In this document: positions 43,591 to 52,857 of the stretch, in pieces
Layout of the letters: each line of letters starts with the position of its first letter
How positions within the stretch are numbered: position 1 is the first letter of the stretch
From: Aureispira sp. CCB-E
GTDB taxonomy: Bacteria; Bacteroidota; Bacteroidia; Chitinophagales; Saprospiraceae
Direction: 5' to 3'
NCBI RefSeq assembly: GCF_031326345.1
Contig: NZ_CP133671.1
Coordinates: forward strand, 5,022,001-5,086,000
DNA length: 64,000 bases
The notes under the pieces: generated by a model
Databases searched by the model: none
Told to the model about the DNA's origin: nothing
The model's input: only the letters and a program-made list of their open reading frames with translations
Made by a program: the position numbers and the translations under genes

Positions 43591-44850
43591 CTAACGAAAA
43601 ATCACTTTGGATTGTATTGGTGCTATTTTAGCATCTTCAAACTGAATATTAACATAATAAACACCTGTTGCAAAATTCTCTTTGGCTAAGATATAACGAT
43701 TGGTAAACACTGCTTTCTCTTCAAAAACTTGTCTCCCCATATTATCATACAAAGTAATTGTATAACTAGATGGTACGTTATCAAATGCGATTATCATATC
43801 AATGTCGGCAGGGTTCGGATAAAAATTAGCCGCAATAAACTCCTTTGACAATTCTTTGGTACTAGAAATCAATGGGCAAATAACATAATCGTGCAAAAAT
43901 TCTGACGATGTATTCAAAACTGTATCTTGCCATTGTGCAGCATTATTACCAAAGTAGCTCACATGTCCATTACTATTAGGCAATGTAATTAAAAAATTGT
44001 CCACCCCTACGGCAGTTGCTTGCGGATGCATTACCCCACTTCCTTCCACATAAATAATTGGAATACCAAATACTCGAGCATCATCTCCATTATAAGGAAC
44101 CGTTCCATCGTTGTCGTCGTGTGCCGAAAAGATAGGTACGCTACCCGAGCCAATATAATCCGCATCCCTCAATGCTCCAGAAAAATTGACAACCCCTTGT
44201 ACTTCGGAACTATACACCCCTACATTGTTACTACTATTACCTTCAAAACCTCCATTGTTGTTAATTGCTGTCATTTCATTTGGTGCCAAATTATCTGTTG
44301 AATCTACATAAGCGGTATGGGCAGCTGTAATGCCACCGGCAGAAATTCCGCCTACAAAAATCATATTTGGATCAATTTTATACTTGTTGTCAGTAGCAGC
44401 ATCTTCTCTCAAAAAACGAACAGCAGCTTTCATATCTCCTACTGCTTTGATGACAACATCTGTCATATCAGCAGAATCTGGAAATGGGAAAAAAGGACCA
44501 TCATACAATCTGTAATCAATAGTGACTGCTACAAAACCACGTTGAGCATAATATCGACAAAGATCATCTAAGGCTTGTCGTTGACCACTAATAAAAGAAC
44601 CTCCAAAAGCCAAAACAATAGCAGGACGCATTGTTGCAGCATCTCCCATTGGCTCATAAATATCCATGTAGAGGTCTTGATTATTCCCCGCAAACGTGGT
44701 ATTATTTCCATATAAAACATCGGCGGTAGTATCGACGGCAGTAAAGACTTCGCTTACATAGCGGGTCCCGTCACAAGTAGGATGATTTTGCGCTGAAAGG
44801 CTGATAAACACTCCTAATAGAAGCGATAATGTAAAAGTGATTTTTTGCAT
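43591..44850 (-). CDS. T9SS-exported alpha/beta-hydrolase (esterase), copy 2
   Basis: Length 419, the same layout as the gene downstream: signal peptide ending SLSAQ, the oxyanion motif LAFGGSF, nucleophile elbow GGISAGG, acidic HDDNDGTVP, histidine in NSNGHVSYFG, and a T9SS sorting domain (about 340-419, FYPNPADIDMIIA, SKVIFR at the end). Tandem duplication of secreted esterases suggests breakdown of an external ester. It ends 134 bases before the other copy, and a terminator separates them, so they may be made independently. Confidence 0.92.
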   Translation of the reverse strand: MQKITFTLSLLLGVFISLSAQNHPTCDGTRYVSEVFTAVDTTADVLYGNNTTFAGNNQDLYMDIYEPMGDAATMRPAIVLAFGGSFISGQRQALDDLCRYYAQRGFVAVTIDYRLYDGPFFPFPDSADMTDVVIKAVGDMKAAVRFLREDAATDNKYKIDPNMIFVGGISAGGITAAHTAYVDSTDNLAPNEMTAINNNGGFEGNSSNNVGVYSSEVQGVVNFSGALRDADYIGSGSVPIFSAHDDNDGTVPYNGDDARVFGIPIIYVEGSGVMHPQATAVGVDNFLITLPNSNGHVSYFGNNAAQWQDTVLNTSSEFLHDYVICPLISSTKELSKEFIAANFYPNPADIDMIIAFDNVPSSYTITLYDNMGRQVFEEKAVFTNRYILAKENFATGVYYVNIQFEDAKIAPIQSKVIFR

Positions 44851-45250
44851 GTTTTTCGTTTTTCGATTTTAACTTTTTGGTTAATACTTATAGCCAATTT
44901 ACAAAAAAATAATCATTTTTTAACCTCCTTGTCTAGAAGAACCAATACTTTATCGAAGAAATAGTAAAAAAAATAATTTAACGTTTATCAAAAGGAACTC
45001 TTTTCAATCATTTTTTTTTATTGAAGTGTTTGAAGCCTCGTAATTATCTTCTTAGTATTTATTGTTAATACTTCGTGAGCGCTGCTACTGCGTGGTTTCA
45101 ACAGAGTAATGCATTGTGGCTTATTCTTTGTTAAAAAATCCATATTGTCAAATTAAAAAAATCACCGTGTAGGATGGCTATTTCAATTACCCCATAACTG
45201 TCATTTTACAGCATATTCCTTTCTAACCATTTTATCAATTTATTCTCCCA
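44851..45250. other. Intergenic region with a dispersed-repeat copy
   Basis: AT-rich DNA between the divergent esterase (-) and VTT-protein (+) genes. It includes a dispersed-repeat copy at 45077-45112. No open frame of note. Confidence 0.55.
45077..45112 (+). repeat. Dispersed palindromic repeat, copy c
   Basis: The core GCTGCTACTGCGTGGTTTCA followed by ACAGAG matches copies b and f. It lies 139 bases before the VTT gene start. Confidence 0.6.
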
Positions 45251-45832
45251 ATGGCACTCATTAATTTAAAGCAAATAAAAAAAGTTATCAATTACTTATG
45301 GATTAGCACGGTTCTGTTTGTTTTAATTTATGTCCTTCTTCACCCTACTGCATTTAATGCGGAGCAGTTGTCCTCCTTTTTAAGAAAATTTGACCACTGG
45401 GTTTGGTTGGTATATATCATTATCTCTTTTTTGAGAGGGATTTTTTTATTTCCAAGCACCCCTTTTGTCTTTGCAGGAGCTATTTTATTTCCAGATAAAT
45501 TAATCTTGGTAGGGATCGTATCAATTCTAGGAATCTTGTTCTCTGCTACACTACTGTACTATTTTGCAGATGCCATTGGATTCGGAGACTACTTGTCTCA
45601 AAAGTATCCTCAAAAAATTGAAAAGGCACGTATTCAGCTAAACAAACCTCAAGGGAAATGGCTTGTTGCGGCATGGGCTTGGTTTCCGTTTGTACCGACA
45701 GATATTATTTGTTATGTGGCAGGGTTGGTAAAAATGAAATATCCTATTATGATAACTGGCATCTTTTTAGGAGAGACTATATTGGTAAGTCTTTATTTGT
45801 ATCTTGGGAAAGATATTTTGAGCTTTTTATAA
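45251..45832 (+). CDS. VTT-domain (TVP38/TMEM64-like) membrane protein
   Basis: A 193-residue inner-membrane protein with about five hydrophobic segments and the VTT motifs: FLRGIFLFPSTPFVFAGAILF, then FVPTDIICYVAGLVKMKYPIM near the C-terminus. VTT (DedA-like, SNARE-associated) proteins are implicated in lipid transport and membrane homeostasis. The ATG at 45251 begins it. The thioredoxin gene follows 64 bases later on the same strand. Confidence 0.88.
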   Translation: MALINLKQIKKVINYLWISTVLFVLIYVLLHPTAFNAEQLSSFLRKFDHWVWLVYIIISFLRGIFLFPSTPFVFAGAILFPDKLILVGIVSILGILFSATLLYYFADAIGFGDYLSQKYPQKIEKARIQLNKPQGKWLVAAWAWFPFVPTDIICYVAGLVKMKYPIMITGIFLGETILVSLYLYLGKDILSFL

Positions 45833-45896
45833 AGCAGTTTTTACAATTCTTTATTCAATATTGTCTAAATCGTCACATTACAAAAACAATACTTTT

Positions 45897-46412
45897 ATGC
45901 GTTATCTATTGCTTATCTTATGTTTTGCTCTTGCAAATTTCAGCTATGCTCAAAAGAGCTTTAAAAAGATTGTAGAAGAAAATAAATTTGTCACTTTAGA
46001 AGGAGAAGAGAAATCGTTTACAGAAATTTTTAAAGCCAATAAAGGAAAAGTTATCTACATTGACTTTTGGGCCAGTTGGTGTGGTCCTTGTCGGCAAGAA
46101 ATGCCCGCCTCTCTAAAGTTACATCAAAACTTACAAGGCGAAGACATTGTTTTTGTTTACATTTCGATTGACAAAAATGAAGCTGCGTGGAAAAAAAGCA
46201 TGGAAAACCTAAAAATTCAAACAAAAGGGCAACACTATCGTAGAAATCAAGATGAAATGATTGAATTTTTAAAATTTTTCTATATTTATTCTATCCCACA
46301 TTACATGATTATTGGCAAAGATGGGCAAATTGTCAACAACGATGCGTTGCCTCCTAGCAACGCAAAATTGGAGCGCCAGTTGCGTAAGTTATTAAAAGCA
46401 AAAGTCAAATAA
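45897..46412 (+). CDS. Secreted TlpA-like thioredoxin
   Basis: I begin at the ATG at 45897 rather than at the TTG 36 bases upstream, because this gives a proper signal peptide (MRYLLLILCFALANFSYAQ). The 171-residue product has a TlpA/ResA-type thioredoxin fold with WCGPC at 61-65 and the later cis-proline IPHYM. It would work in the periplasm in disulfide reduction or cytochrome-c maturation. It ends 24 bases from the mqnA stop (convergent). Confidence 0.88.
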   Translation: MRYLLLILCFALANFSYAQKSFKKIVEENKFVTLEGEEKSFTEIFKANKGKVIYIDFWASWCGPCRQEMPASLKLHQNLQGEDIVFVYISIDKNEAAWKKSMENLKIQTKGQHYRRNQDEMIEFLKFFYIYSIPHYMIIGKDGQIVNNDALPPSNAKLERQLRKLLKAKVK

Positions 46413-46436
46413 TGCCGTTTGCGGTACTTGTCTGTT

Positions 46437-47207
46437 TTATTGGCTTTGCAAGACCTCCCGTTTGGGCTCAATATAGTTCAAAAATAAATCCAAAGCTTGG
46501 CGTTTTTGGGAGGTTAATTTATAATCAATGTATTTGTAATAATAATCATGCACATTGAAATTAAGGTAGCTAGATTGGAACAACTGTGCCACTTGATGTC
46601 GTTTTTGAATCCCCTCCTGTAATGCCTTGTTAAACTGTTTGAGAAAAGAAGTTGGCAATTCGACATTACTAACCCAAGCCGCAAACACAAAAGGCAAATC
46701 GGTATGTTTCTTCCAAATTTCTCCCAAATCGTAAACATAAGGATACACCACCTCCATATCTATGGTGCGGTCTCCTATAATTAAAGCAGCAGTCTTATGC
46801 TTAATCTTACTTTCAAAACCTGCCTTGGCATTGATAAATTGTGGGTTGATTTTCCAGTAATTAGCTACTAAATAACGCGTCAATGCAACAGAGGTTCTAG
46901 ACTGATAATCTAGGTACAAATGGGTAATTTCTTCAATTGGGCAGTTCGAATAAATACAAACCGTTTTCACAGCACCTTCCGTTCCAATACAAAAATCAGA
47001 AATAATATGTGGTGTTTGGAGTTGAGGAATAACAGCAACAGGAATTAATCCCAGATCGACTTCGCCTGCAATAAGCTTACGGGCACATTCAGAGGGGATA
47101 TCTAAACTTAAATCAATTGATTGCTCTAATCCAGATTGGAACAAACCATACAAAAATGGCTTTGTATTGAGATAAGAAACGGCGGAAATTTTAAGTGGCT
47201 GCTTCAA
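46437..47207 (-). CDS. mqnA: Chorismate dehydratase (futalosine pathway)
   Basis: MqnA converts chorismate to 3-enolpyruvyl-benzoate, the first step of the futalosine menaquinone route. The 256-residue protein has the periplasmic-binding-protein-like fold, with SYLNTKPFLYGL at 12-23, the GEVDLGLIPVAVIPQ stretch, and LIIGDRTIDM. It begins one base after the histidine-phosphatase gene stops, and the mqnE gene lies two genes upstream on the same strand. Together they show that menaquinone is made by the futalosine route rather than by the MenFDHCEBA route. Confidence 0.93.
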   Translation of the reverse strand: MKQPLKISAVSYLNTKPFLYGLFQSGLEQSIDLSLDIPSECARKLIAGEVDLGLIPVAVIPQLQTPHIISDFCIGTEGAVKTVCIYSNCPIEEITHLYLDYQSRTSVALTRYLVANYWKINPQFINAKAGFESKIKHKTAALIIGDRTIDMEVVYPYVYDLGEIWKKHTDLPFVFAAWVSNVELPTSFLKQFNKALQEGIQKRHQVAQLFQSSYLNFNVHDYYYKYIDYKLTSQKRQALDLFLNYIEPKREVLQSQ

Positions 47208-47208
47208 G

Positions 47209-47817
47209 TTATTTATTGTTTAAATGAGAAATGTCGTCTTGTAATTTTAAGTGGAAATTGGTGCCATCATAATGAAACAAACAAAGACCTGTATTTTTGT
47301 GTTTGTATTTAGGCATATAGGATAATGGTTGTCCTTGCAAAATAGCCATTAAGTAAGCCATGCATCCTCCATGAGTACAAACGAGTACTTTTTGATCGTT
47401 CAGCGTTCTTAAGTAATTCATAAACCCTGTCAATCGTAACCCCATATCTGCCGCACTATCTCCTCCTACCAAACTCTTTTGATAGTCGCCTTCTGCCCAT
47501 GCTTGCAGCAGCCCCAAATAAGCTTCATGCATAGCTTTATCAGCCTTCTTGCCTTCCCACTCTCCCCATCCGATTTCATCTAAATCGCTACGGCGTTCTG
47601 TTGGAATACCCAATGCTTCAAATGGGCGAGCCGTTTCTTGTGTTCGTTTCAAAGTAGAGGTAATCAATCGGTCAAATGCCACGTCTTTGTATGCCTCAAA
47701 AAAGGCTTGTGCTTGTGCCGCTCCTGTTTCATTCAAAGAAGAATCGACCCCTCGCCCTTGAATAATGCCTTGAGTATTGTACAAGGTTTGACCATGTCTA
47801 TATAAGTAAATTTCCAT
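47209..47817 (-). CDS. Histidine phosphatase superfamily protein
   Basis: A 202-residue phosphoglycerate-mutase-like protein with the RHG signature at 7-9 (LYRHGQT), the QGRGVDSSLNETG stretch, RTQETA and a late second His in VLVCTHGGCMAY. Such enzymes remove phosphate from small molecules or proteins. The gene sits between mqnE and mqnA on the same strand, with the mqnA gene one base away, which suggests a role linked to that pathway or mere co-transcription. The substrate is unknown. Confidence 0.88.
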   Translation of the reverse strand: MEIYLYRHGQTLYNTQGIIQGRGVDSSLNETGAAQAQAFFEAYKDVAFDRLITSTLKRTQETARPFEALGIPTERRSDLDEIGWGEWEGKKADKAMHEAYLGLLQAWAEGDYQKSLVGGDSAADMGLRLTGFMNYLRTLNDQKVLVCTHGGCMAYLMAILQGQPLSYMPKYKHKNTGLCLFHYDGTNFHLKLQDDISHLNNK

Positions 47818-47954
47818 AAGGGTGTAAGACTTGCATAGCTTCGATAACCGTAATATCTATTCAATACTAGCTGTTAGAGTATTTTGATATGTTTGAATTT
47901 ACAATTAAATAAGTCGACATCAATACAGAAAGTACTGTTATCAAAGCGTCAAGA

Positions 47955-49151
47955 TTATTTTTGTATTACTGGTAATTCTAAAAAGCCAACTAAACTGTCT
48001 TCATCTTTACTAAAATCATAGTCCATGTAGTCTTGTATGACATTATAAACAGTATCTCTTTCTATCGGATGTCTGTCAACTGCTTTTATAAGTTCTACCA
48101 ATTGCTGCGTATTTAAACTAGGAGATTGTTCTTCCGACCCTGCCATTGAATAGATCTTAGTAGTATCATCAATTGTTCCATCAATATCATTCACACCAAA
48201 AGCCAAAGATAGCTGAGCGGTAGTACGTCCAATCATTGGCCAGTACGCTTTTACATGATCAAAGTTATCCAAATAAATTCTACCTATAGCATAGTTTCTC
48301 AAATCTTCTACAGCAGACACTTCTTCCAAATGCGACAGCTCGTTGTTTTTATTTCTAAATTTGAGAGGAATAAACGTTTGAAATCCTCCTGTTTCGTCTT
48401 GCAACGCTCTCAATCTTGCCATATGGTCCACTCGATGCTTGTATTCCTCTATGTGTCCGTACAACATCGTTGCATTAGAGTGTTTGCCTAAATTGTGAAG
48501 TATTTTGTGAATTTCCAACCATTGATCGGCATCACATTTTCCACGGGCAATTTGTTCTCGAATCTCTGGATCAAATATTTCTGCTCCTCCACCTGGCATC
48601 GAGTCCAAACCAGCTTCTACCATCGCTTTCATTCCTTCTTCGTACGACACCTTTGCCTTCTTAAAAACATAGTGATACTCTACAGGAGTCAAGCCCTTGA
48701 TATGCAATTCTGGACGATGTTCTTTGATCGCCTTGAATAATTGGAGGTAAAAATTGTAATCGTATTGTGGCAGCACCCCTCCTACAATGTGCACCTCTGT
48801 CACAGGCTTATCATCATATTTTTTGACGATATCCAACATCTCATCGTGTGTCAACTCCCAACCTTCCGAACGTTTTTTTATCAATCTTGAATACGAACAA
48901 AAAGTGCAGGTGTACACACAAACATTGGTAGGCTCCATGTGAAAGTTTCGATTGAAATAAGTCTTATCACCATGCTTTCTTTCTCGTATATAATTGGCTA
49001 AAACACCTAAATATCCCAATGGAGCTTTTTCATACAAATACAGAGCATCCTCATCAGATACTCGCTCTTGATTACTTACCTTTTGCGCTATTTTTTGTAA
49101 TTCTTTGTCCAATGTTTCATCTTGGAGCAGAACATTTATATTTTTGTCCAT
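47955..49151 (-). CDS. mqnE: Aminofutalosine synthase (radical SAM)
   Basis: MqnE joins 3-enolpyruvyl-benzoate with SAM to give aminofutalosine, the second step of the futalosine route. The radical-SAM CxxxCxxC motif is C78-C82-C85 (NVCVYTCTFCSYSR). The MqnE-specific PGGGAEIFDP, NATMLYGHIE and QDETGGFQTFIPL distinguish it from MqnC. The length of 398 fits. It is the first gene of the mqnE-phosphatase-mqnA set; the gene for MqnC (cyclase) is not in the window. It acts in the cytoplasm with an iron-sulfur cluster. Confidence 0.95.
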   Translation of the reverse strand: MDKNINVLLQDETLDKELQKIAQKVSNQERVSDEDALYLYEKAPLGYLGVLANYIRERKHGDKTYFNRNFHMEPTNVCVYTCTFCSYSRLIKKRSEGWELTHDEMLDIVKKYDDKPVTEVHIVGGVLPQYDYNFYLQLFKAIKEHRPELHIKGLTPVEYHYVFKKAKVSYEEGMKAMVEAGLDSMPGGGAEIFDPEIREQIARGKCDADQWLEIHKILHNLGKHSNATMLYGHIEEYKHRVDHMARLRALQDETGGFQTFIPLKFRNKNNELSHLEEVSAVEDLRNYAIGRIYLDNFDHVKAYWPMIGRTTAQLSLAFGVNDIDGTIDDTTKIYSMAGSEEQSPSLNTQQLVELIKAVDRHPIERDTVYNVIQDYMDYDFSKDEDSLVGFLELPVIQK

Positions 49152-49404
49152 CTATTATTTTTTTAGGTTACTATGCCTGTTTATTTTAAGAAGCGTTGCA
49201 CTTGTATTGTCAATTGATTATATGCTTGAGCAACTCACAAAGATCGATGAATTTGCTACTACTCCGTTAATCTTTTTTGTAATTAAATTAGCGTTTGGGA
49301 GTAGGTTTGTAGCAAACCATTGCTTAACAAATGTACAAATAATTTGGCTTAGTCGAAATATAAATTTTAAAACTTTCAGAAAAAAGTGAAAGTTCTATCC
49401 ATCT

Positions 49405-50079
49405 ATGAATAAGATAACACCAGAATCCATTCAAAAGTTTGAATTTTACTCCATTTTTATCAATAATATTTTTTTACTAATTGGCGTTTCTTTGCTGGGA
49501 TGGACCTTGTTTGAAACGTTATTCTTGGTTTGGCTAGAATTAATCTCCGCCATAGTTGTTTTGATTTATCTAAAAATCATTATTCCCCTAAAATATGGAC
49601 GTCCAGGCTATCAACACCTCCCCGAATTTCGCACTCCTGCGTTAAAAGTCATAGGGATTTCTATTTACACGCTAATTTTGCACTATTTCGCCTTAATTTT
49701 TATCATCCGCTTAGGACAAGTAGATACATGGGATACCTCATCAGGTGTACTCCAGACCTTAGCTCAGATGCCACTGCAATTATGGAATAGTAGTTTGTTA
49801 TTATTAACTGTTGTGTTTTTGTTGGCCTATCTACTTCCCCCCTTTATATTAGAACGCAGAGGGATTCGTCCTTCTATTGAAACGATGCCTTTACAAACAA
49901 AAATCATGATTCACCCTAGCCAATTTATAGCACACTATCTTTGGTTTTTACTACTTTGGGCAACCCATCATTTTTTGAGCATCAGTAGCCCTATTTTGCT
50001 AATGACCATTCTTATGGTTGCTAAATCGATCTATGAAACGCTACTCTTTTATCGAATCAAATCAACATTTTTTATCTGA
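49405..50079 (+). CDS. Hypothetical multi-TM membrane protein (224 aa)
   Basis: About five or six membrane segments (about 17-33, 37-57, 83-105, 130-150, 172-190, 193-212). The early pattern FNNIFLLIGVSLLGWTLFETLFLVWLELISA-like region (residues 18-50) resembles the uncharacterised DUF6498 group, though I cannot confirm this. It begins 253 bases from the mqnE start (divergent). No catalytic residues are clear. Confidence 0.65.
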   Translation: MNKITPESIQKFEFYSIFINNIFLLIGVSLLGWTLFETLFLVWLELISAIVVLIYLKIIIPLKYGRPGYQHLPEFRTPALKVIGISIYTLILHYFALIFIIRLGQVDTWDTSSGVLQTLAQMPLQLWNSSLLLLTVVFLLAYLLPPFILERRGIRPSIETMPLQTKIMIHPSQFIAHYLWFLLLWATHHFLSISSPILLMTILMVAKSIYETLLFYRIKSTFFI

Positions 50080-50140
50080 TAAATAAAAGATATCGCATAA
50101 CAGAGACAAACACGATTCTCCTATTATCAGTCAAGATTAG

Positions 50141-50189
50141 GCAAAAAAAAAGCGCATTATCTCAACGCTAAGCAACATTGAGATAATGC
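50141..50189 (-). terminator. Terminator after the 113-aa gene
   Basis: GCATTATCTCAA (50154-50165) and its exact complement (50178-50189) form a 12-bp stem; on the minus strand it is followed by nine T residues (A run at 50143-50151 on plus). It closes the gene that ends at 50215. Confidence 0.9.
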
Positions 50190-50214
50190 ACCGTAAGTCT
50201 ACTTAAGAGTAAGA

Positions 50215-50556
50215 CTAAATTTCTATATCAAAATTATTATCTTCATTATTATTCGAATCTAGGAACTCCAAGTCATCCTGATTATCCATATATTTATCTC
50301 TTACTTTTGTTTTTAGATTACCATCATCATCAAAATCATCATCGTCAGCAATAATATTCTTAGCTTTTGCTGGAGACATTTTAATCAAATAATATTTATC
50401 TTCTGTTTCAAAAGGAAGTCCTTTTTGTCTAATTCCCTTTGCGTCTGAAAAAGACACCAAATGGCGTGCAAAACCTCTAGGATAAGTCAATTTAACTTGC
50501 TCCAAAAGTTCCTCTGATAAGTTTTCGTAACTCTTAATTACTTTAGGCTTGTTCAT
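50215..50556 (-). CDS. Hypothetical acidic protein (113 aa)
   Basis: The N-terminal 75 residues contain KSYENLSEELLEQVKLTYP and LPFETEDKYYLIKM, a pattern I have seen in many Bacteroidota hypothetical proteins; the last 40 are acidic and repetitive (ADDDDFDDDGN, SNNNEDNNFD), probably disordered. No signal or membrane segment. It is a single minus-strand gene with its own terminator. Function unknown. Confidence 0.7.
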   Translation of the reverse strand: MNKPKVIKSYENLSEELLEQVKLTYPRGFARHLVSFSDAKGIRQKGLPFETEDKYYLIKMSPAKAKNIIADDDDFDDDGNLKTKVRDKYMDNQDDLEFLDSNNNEDNNFDIEI

Positions 50557-50656
50557 CGCTTCTCAGCTTTTTAAATAGTAATATTCAAATACGTGTTTCT
50601 AACATCACTAATATAAATCTATTTCAAAATATAAAGCAAGTATTTAATTCAATTTT

Positions 50657-52846
50657 TTAAAATTTTGCCCTCAATTGTACTTTTATCTCAGACCGTGTGC
50701 GTCCCTCTATTTCATTCAATCCTGAGCTAATAACGTCTCTATCTGTGAAGTAGGTTTGAGAGAAGCGAAACCAAACGCTAAAATTGCGATTAATTCGATA
50801 ACTCAAATTAAAATAATATCTCAAACCTCTGCCTGAATAAGCGGGTACAGAAAAGGCATACAGAACATCATTTTCATAAGCATAAATACGAGTATCATAA
50901 TTATCGGTATCAAAAAATGCCAACCGAACTTGTGCTTTTAGCGGAATAACCTTAGGCTTAAACACCAAATCCTGATAAATCATAAATCCTTTATTAAATT
51001 CTTGGTTTTGGTAGAACGAGAATTCAATTCGAGAGCGCAAAGCAAATTGACTAGAAACATTATAGCTGAAATGAAATCTTAGATTTTGCTTATCGTGATT
51101 GATAATCTGATCAATATTCGTCACATTATCTGACAAGTTTCGCCCTTTGCGTTCAAAACGATATTGAGCATACATTGTAACAAAATAATTGGGTGAATAT
51201 TCTAGCTTGCTAAACACCTCATATCCCCTTGTTGGGGCATCTATTTGATAACGCAACCAAGGGAATTGAAAAACATCAAAGTAAGTACTCAGTTTAATCC
51301 CTGCTCCTAAGCGTGTTTCTACCCCCAAATACAAGCCCGATTCGTTGCTAGCATTCGTCCCTTCTGCAAAAGCATTGCCATTAAGGGTGTAATAAGATTT
51401 ATCATAATAACGATACAACGCTGCTAAACTTACTCTTGGGTCTAGATCTATTAACAAAGCATTCACCGTTGCTAAACCTTCTAATCTATTAGCAGGTTTA
51501 AGGAAAGCAATTAAACCCTCATGTAAAGGCTTTTTAGATATATCATCTAACATTGCTTGACCTCCTATCCCATTGATTGCTGTTTCTCCAAAAAACTGCA
51601 AATTTCTATACCTAAATGAATAATCCAAACTAGCATTAAAACTTTGTCGCCCTGCAAAATTAAACTGCTGATACAAAGCAGGATTTTCACGTTTTAGTTC
51701 ATTGGTTAAATAATTGTGGACAAAATTTCCTGCCACATGCCAACTTCTACCACGATAACCAATTCTAGCCCCTGAAGTAACAATTCCAATGGAATTTTCA
51801 TCCTCAACTTCTCTTTCTGTTCTATGGAAACCAATATCTTGTAAAGAACTAACCGCAAAATCCAAGTCTCCTATCAAAGAATCTATAATGGGGTTTAAGT
51901 TGGCATCTCGTTGGCGATACGATCCAAAAACCGTCACTTCTAAATTCTTGTTCTTTAAAAACTGGAAATGCCCAGCAGCCCCCCTCATAAACAACGCCTC
52001 GTTGACCGAGGTGTAAGGTCGTATGGGCAACGAAATACGTTTGACATTCAACACTTGAGCTCCTTTTCGAATACCAAAGCCTCCCCAAATAGTTAATCCT
52101 TGCCCAAAGTATACTTGAAAATCTCCCAAAGCAATACTGTGAACATGCTTAGAAACCTTCTTCAGATAAAAGTGTCCAGAATAGTAGTCAAAGCCTTGAG
52201 GATTTGATCCAGTAAAAAATTCTTCTCCAGCATCTTTTTCCATCGTAACTCCAAAACTCATTCTGTCTTTATAAGTCATTCTATATCTAAAATAAAACTT
52301 ATCGGGTGACCCCAAGTAACGCGTTCCTGTTTCTCCTGGCTCTAAAGGTTTGTATCCTTTTTGTTGTTCTAAGATTCGTTGATAACGAGCAAAAATTTGA
52401 TGTCTACTATATTTCAACATCCTTCCAAAATTCATTTTTTCTTGCTCTTTAGTTGCCGATACAGTTATATAAGGAGTCAATCGAACAATTGTTTTCACAT
52501 CAAAAGTCGGCACACCTTGTAGTTCGTATAAAGAGTAAATTTGCCCAAAGCGTTTGCGGTACAACAATAAGGCTTGTATTTGAATTGCAGAGAACAATCC
52601 AAAAGCCGTCAATTCTTGTTCTGTTGCATTGTTAATATCTAGAGGATCTCGTTCATAAGCTTCTAGATATTCAAACTGAGTTCCAAAATCAAAATTTTCA
52701 CCATCACTATCTTCTACCAAGTTTTCAATCAAAAACTGTGTTCCATTGCTAACTTCGTTTTCATCTGCTTTTTCCTTTTTCGCTTTTTGAGCTAGGAGAA
52801 CATTAGAAAAAGTAATGAATAGTATTAATAAGAATATTGCTCGCAT
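50657..52846 (-). CDS. Helix-hairpin-helix outer-membrane protein
   Basis: A 729-residue protein with a signal peptide (about 1-19, VLLAQ), an N-terminal ComEA-like helix-hairpin-helix region (about 70-135, DINNATEQELTAFGLFSAIQ, then LYELQGVPTFD) and a long barrel-like remainder of about 550 residues ending in RSEIKVQLRAKF with a terminal aromatic residue. Such HhH-barrel proteins occur in Bacteroidota next to PorV-like genes; one lies 11 bases upstream here, suggesting an operon. A role in DNA or protein passage across the outer membrane is only inferred. Confidence 0.85.
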   Translation of the reverse strand: MRAIFLLILFITFSNVLLAQKAKKEKADENEVSNGTQFLIENLVEDSDGENFDFGTQFEYLEAYERDPLDINNATEQELTAFGLFSAIQIQALLLYRKRFGQIYSLYELQGVPTFDVKTIVRLTPYITVSATKEQEKMNFGRMLKYSRHQIFARYQRILEQQKGYKPLEPGETGTRYLGSPDKFYFRYRMTYKDRMSFGVTMEKDAGEEFFTGSNPQGFDYYSGHFYLKKVSKHVHSIALGDFQVYFGQGLTIWGGFGIRKGAQVLNVKRISLPIRPYTSVNEALFMRGAAGHFQFLKNKNLEVTVFGSYRQRDANLNPIIDSLIGDLDFAVSSLQDIGFHRTEREVEDENSIGIVTSGARIGYRGRSWHVAGNFVHNYLTNELKRENPALYQQFNFAGRQSFNASLDYSFRYRNLQFFGETAINGIGGQAMLDDISKKPLHEGLIAFLKPANRLEGLATVNALLIDLDPRVSLAALYRYYDKSYYTLNGNAFAEGTNASNESGLYLGVETRLGAGIKLSTYFDVFQFPWLRYQIDAPTRGYEVFSKLEYSPNYFVTMYAQYRFERKGRNLSDNVTNIDQIINHDKQNLRFHFSYNVSSQFALRSRIEFSFYQNQEFNKGFMIYQDLVFKPKVIPLKAQVRLAFFDTDNYDTRIYAYENDVLYAFSVPAYSGRGLRYYFNLSYRINRNFSVWFRFSQTYFTDRDVISSGLNEIEGRTRSEIKVQLRAKF

Positions 52847-52857
52847 AGTTGGTTCGT

